NCBI RefSeq assembly: GCF_030272705.1
Contig: NZ_JARFYM010000026.1
Coordinates: 1 to 64,000 of the forward strand
DNA from: Rhizobium mayense
GTDB lineage: Bacteria > Pseudomonadota > Alphaproteobacteria > Rhizobiales > Rhizobiaceae
Direction of reading: 5' to 3'
Length of the DNA: 64,000 bases
This document shows positions 61,448 through 64,000 of the stretch, piece after piece; position 1 is the stretch's first letter; every line of letters begins with the position of its first letter. The notes beneath the pieces were generated by a model, which saw only the letters and a program-made list of their open reading frames with translations, had not been told where the DNA came from and did not search any database. A program made the position numbers and the translations under genes.

Positions 61448-62464
61448 CTATCCTTCGTCGTTGGAGACGGCGATCAGCTTTTCCAGCGCAACGGCGGTCG
61501 CGCCGCTGTCGAGCGACTGAGCCGCGAGTCTCATACCATCATGTAGCGTTTCCGCCTTGCCGGCAATTACCAAGGATGCCGCAGCATTGGCGAGGGCGAT
61601 GTCCCGATAGGCGTTCTTTGCGCCACTCAGCACGTCTCGCAGCGCTGCCGCGTTGGCGACACCATCGCCGCCCTTGAGGTCCGCGAGATCGGCGCGTGGG
61701 AGACCGAAATCGGCAGGTGTCAGCTCGAAAGTGCGTATCCTGCCGTTTTCGAGGGCTGCCACTGAGGTCGTGCCGGTCGTGGTGATTTCGTCCAGACCAT
61801 TGCCGTGCACGACCCAGACGCTTTCGGCATTCAGATCCCTCAGCACCTCGGCGAGCGGCACGACCCATTGCGGCGCGAAGACGCCGAGCAATTGCCGACG
61901 CACGCCGGCCGGGTTCGACAACGGCCCCAACAGGTTGAAGATCGTGCGCGTGCCGAGTTCGACGCGCGAAGGGCCGACATGGCGCATGGAGGAATGATGC
62001 AACTGCGCGAACATGAAGCCGATGCCAGCCTCGCGGATGCAACGAGCAATTACCTCTGGACCAATGTCGAGCTTAATGCCCAAAACGGATTGGGTGTCGG
62101 CAGTGCCGGCTTTGGAGCTTTGAGCGCGGTTGCCGTGTTTGGCGACCGGCACGCCTGCGCCCGCCACGATGAAGGAGGCGAGCGTCGAGATATTGTAGGT
62201 GCCGACGCCGTCACCGCCGGTTCCCACGATATCGATCGCATCCGCCGGCGCTTCCACGGGCAACATCTTGGCGCGCATCGTGGTAACCGCCCCGACGATC
62301 TCATCGACCGTCTCGCCACGCACCCGCAATGCCATCAAGAAGGCGCCGATCTGCGACGGCGTCGCTTCGCCCGACATCAGGATGTCGAATGCCTGCCGCG
62401 CTTCATCACGCGTCAGCGCCTCGCGGTTGGCGACCTTGGCGAGGAAAGGTTTCAATTCAGCCAT
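61448..62464 (-). CDS. trpD: Anthranilate phosphoribosyltransferase
   Basis: A 338-residue enzyme joining anthranilate and PRPP. The PRPP loop is DIVGTGGDGVGTYNISTLAS, followed by VAKHGNRAQSSKAGTADTQSVLG and RTIFNLLGPLSNPAG. The Mg-PRPP acidic pair is expected in the DEITTTGTTSV/ELTPADFGL region. It is not fused to TrpG. It lies 25 bases after the ppiD-like gene; no trp leader peptide or attenuator lies directly before it, so regulation would act further upstream. Confidence 0.97.
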   Translation of the reverse strand: MAELKPFLAKVANREALTRDEARQAFDILMSGEATPSQIGAFLMALRVRGETVDEIVGAVTTMRAKMLPVEAPADAIDIVGTGGDGVGTYNISTLASFIVAGAGVPVAKHGNRAQSSKAGTADTQSVLGIKLDIGPEVIARCIREAGIGFMFAQLHHSSMRHVGPSRVELGTRTIFNLLGPLSNPAGVRRQLLGVFAPQWVVPLAEVLRDLNAESVWVVHGNGLDEITTTGTTSVAALENGRIRTFELTPADFGLPRADLADLKGGDGVANAAALRDVLSGAKNAYRDIALANAAASLVIAGKAETLHDGMRLAAQSLDSGATAVALEKLIAVSNDEG

Positions 62465-62489
62465 CGGCTATCGATCCTCCCGACCGGGC

Positions 62490-64000
62490 CTAGCGAGACA
62501 TCGCCTGCTCGGCGAGGCTCTGATTGACCGTGACGCTATATTTGGACTGCAGGTCGCTGACCATCTGGTCGAGTATGTCGTCGCCGGCGGCATTCGCAAT
62601 CTGGGCCGCCTGCTGATCCCCATTGCTCAGCGCGTCGGTCGTCGGATTGTCATTGACGTCGGTGACCTTCAGCAGGATCTGCGTCGTATCGTCAGCGCCG
62701 ACGGCATAGGCGACCGTGTCGACAGGACCGGAGAAGGCGGCAGCGACACCGCCACGGCCGAGAACCGGGTCGTCCGTCGTGCGGGTGACGTTCGTCTTGC
62801 TTTCGACTGCGATGCCAAGGGGCGTAGCGATGTCGGCAAGCGATTTACCCTTCTGCGCCTCCTGCTTCAACTCGGCCGCCTTGGCGGCGAGCGCAACCTT
62901 CTGCTGCTCGGCGGTCCAGTCGGCGACGGCCTTTTCATGCACCTCGGCGAGCGGGCGATCATGATCGGGCGTAATGTTCAGCACGTCGTACCAGACGTAG
63001 CCGTCATTGCCGATGGTCACGGGTGCCGTATTGCTGCCCTGTTCGGCCTTGAAGACCTCTGCCAGCAATTGCTGCTTGGCGGGCAGGTCCTTGACCTCGT
63101 TGCCACTCTGGTCGAGGCCGGTCGCATCGATCGCATCGATGGTCACCATCTTCAGCTTCAGTTGCTGCGCAGCTTCCTGAAGCGACGCACCGGAGCCGCG
63201 CAGGTCTTCGAACTTGTCGTGGACGTCGGTGATTTCATTGGCGGCATTGTTAAGCGCAATCTGCTTGCGGATGTCTTCCTTGACATCATCGAAGTTCTTT
63301 GCCGTTTCAGCCTTCACGCTGGTTACGCGCAAAATGACCGGACCGAACGAACCGTCGACGACGGGCGTCGTGCCGCCTTCCTTGGCGACGGCAAAAGCTG
63401 CGTCGGCAATGGTCTTGTCCGGAACCTGATCCTTGGTGAAGGTGCCGAGCAGTACGTCGGCCGGCTTCTTCCCCTGATCGGTGACCAATTGATCAAACGT
63501 CGTTCCGGTCTTCAGCGCGTCGGCGGCGGCGTTGGCGAGATCCTTGTTGGCGAAGGTAAGCTGTTCGATCGTGCGCGTTGCCGGCGTCGTGAAGCTATCC
63601 TTGCGCTTCTCGAACTCGGCACGAACCGCGTCGTCGGTCACGCTTGCCGGATCGGCAACATCCTCGGGCTGCAGTTTCACATAGGCGATCTTGCGGTATT
63701 CAGGTGCGCGGTACTTCGACTTGACGCCATCGAACCACTTCGACAGCACGTCCTCGGCCGGCGCCTTGATCGGGTCGATGTTGGCGTTGGTCAACAGCAG
63801 ATAATCGATGCTGCGGTTTTCATCATGATATTGCTTGACGGCGTCGACCAGAACCTTCGGCGCGGTAAAGCCATTGGAAACTGCCTCGACGATCTGGCTG
63901 CGGACCGCAACCTTGCTGCGTTCCTTGATGTAGTCGTCAGGATTGATACCGCTGTTGCGCAGCAAGCTCTCGAACTTCTGTCGGTCAAAGCCGCCATTCA
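62490..64000 (-). CDS. Peptidylprolyl isomerase PpiD/SurA-type, 5' end outside the window
   Basis: At least 502 codons of a protein whose start lies beyond 64000; the frame is open to the edge and reads FDRQKFESLLRNSGI there, which is the SurA N-domain chaperone region. The parvulin-like PPIase region follows (ATRTIEQLTFANKDLANAAADALKTG, then EGGTTPVVDGSFGPVILRVTSV). A C-terminal region of about 200 residues completes the PpiD-type layout of about 630 residues, normally with one N-terminal membrane helix. It helps fold exported proteins at the periplasmic side of the inner membrane. First gene seen of the operon into trpD. Confidence 0.9.
   Translation of the reverse strand, partial: NGGFDRQKFESLLRNSGINPDDYIKERSKVAVRSQIVEAVSNGFTAPKVLVDAVKQYHDENRSIDYLLLTNANIDPIKAPAEDVLSKWFDGVKSKYRAPEYRKIAYVKLQPEDVADPASVTDDAVRAEFEKRKDSFTTPATRTIEQLTFANKDLANAAADALKTGTTFDQLVTDQGKKPADVLLGTFTKDQVPDKTIADAAFAVAKEGGTTPVVDGSFGPVILRVTSVKAETAKNFDDVKEDIRKQIALNNAANEITDVHDKFEDLRGSGASLQEAAQQLKLKMVTIDAIDATGLDQSGNEVKDLPAKQQLLAEVFKAEQGSNTAPVTIGNDGYVWYDVLNITPDHDRPLAEVHEKAVADWTAEQQKVALAAKAAELKQEAQKGKSLADIATPLGIAVESKTNVTRTTDDPVLGRGGVAAAFSGPVDTVAYAVGADDTTQILLKVTDVNDNPTTDALSNGDQQAAQIANAAGDDILDQMVSDLQSKYSVTVNQSLAEQAMSR

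Overview
The window is a 64 kb stretch of a high-GC alphaproteobacterial chromosome. Gene content points to the Rhizobium/Agrobacterium group (Rhizobiales), most likely Rhizobium. Evidence includes a PccA-like biotin carboxylase of rhizobial type, a peptide deformylase-like protein, a LiuR-like MerR regulator, alphaproteobacterial ParE, DUF1489, DUF2336 and PAS_5 proteins, and a ppiD-trpD-trpC-moaC-moeA operon. It reads as core chromosome: many housekeeping genes, no plasmid genes, no CRISPR array, no intact transposase and no phage genes.

Layout. 0-5 kb: 5' part of a class III alcohol dehydrogenase, pccA, an EamA transporter, an XRE regulator and lipB. 5-9.2 kb: tRNA-Leu(GAG) with its terminator, a secreted Cys-module protein, a catalytically degenerate deformylase-like protein, mgtE, a MerR regulator behind a near-consensus promoter, and a secreted protein of unknown function. 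9.2-21.3 kb: an envelope-rich block with an ICMT-type methyltransferase, a DUF1624 acyltransferase with a Cys-rich tail, DUF599, serine dehydratase, a beta-lactamase-fold hydrolase, DUF1489, a DD-carboxypeptidase with SPOR domain, a transglutaminase-like protease, a proline iminopeptidase-like hydrolase, and PilZ and PAS_5 proteins. 21.3-31.4 kb: a candidate small RNA, rhomboid, CBS, patatin, hisI, folE, an IscU-like scaffold, yidD, DUF1697, thrS, an acyltransferase and a secreted protein. 31.4-43.7 kb: nitroreductase/flavin reductase pair, DUF2336, GNAT, AI-2E permease, phytase-like esterase, parE, alpha/beta hydrolase, and the tpiA-secG-pyrG run.

43.6-58.8 kb is the most accessory part. It holds an FtrA-like regulator divergent from a rhodanese, a NicoT Ni/Co transporter, a FecR-domain protein followed by a CHASE2 adenylate cyclase, a second cyclase with TPRs converging on it, and a LysE/LysR pair. 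It continues with two divergent citrate-synthase-family genes, one carrying an N-terminal helix-turn-helix, and an operon for a Tat-exported metallo-beta-lactamase-fold protein, a TehA/SLAC1 channel and a VOC protein. The last gene is a short-type 6-phosphogluconate dehydrogenase. 58.9-64 kb is the leftward ppiD-trpD-trpC-moaC-moeA operon; its first gene runs off the window.

The best candidates for something undescribed are the HTH-citrate synthase and its divergent partner, with two ATTGA/TCAAT palindromes between them (53.6-54.9 kb); the structured, terminator-ended intergenic RNA near 21.5 kb; and the FecR/CHASE2-cyclase pair. No wholly new multi-gene system is obvious, and no homology search could be run.
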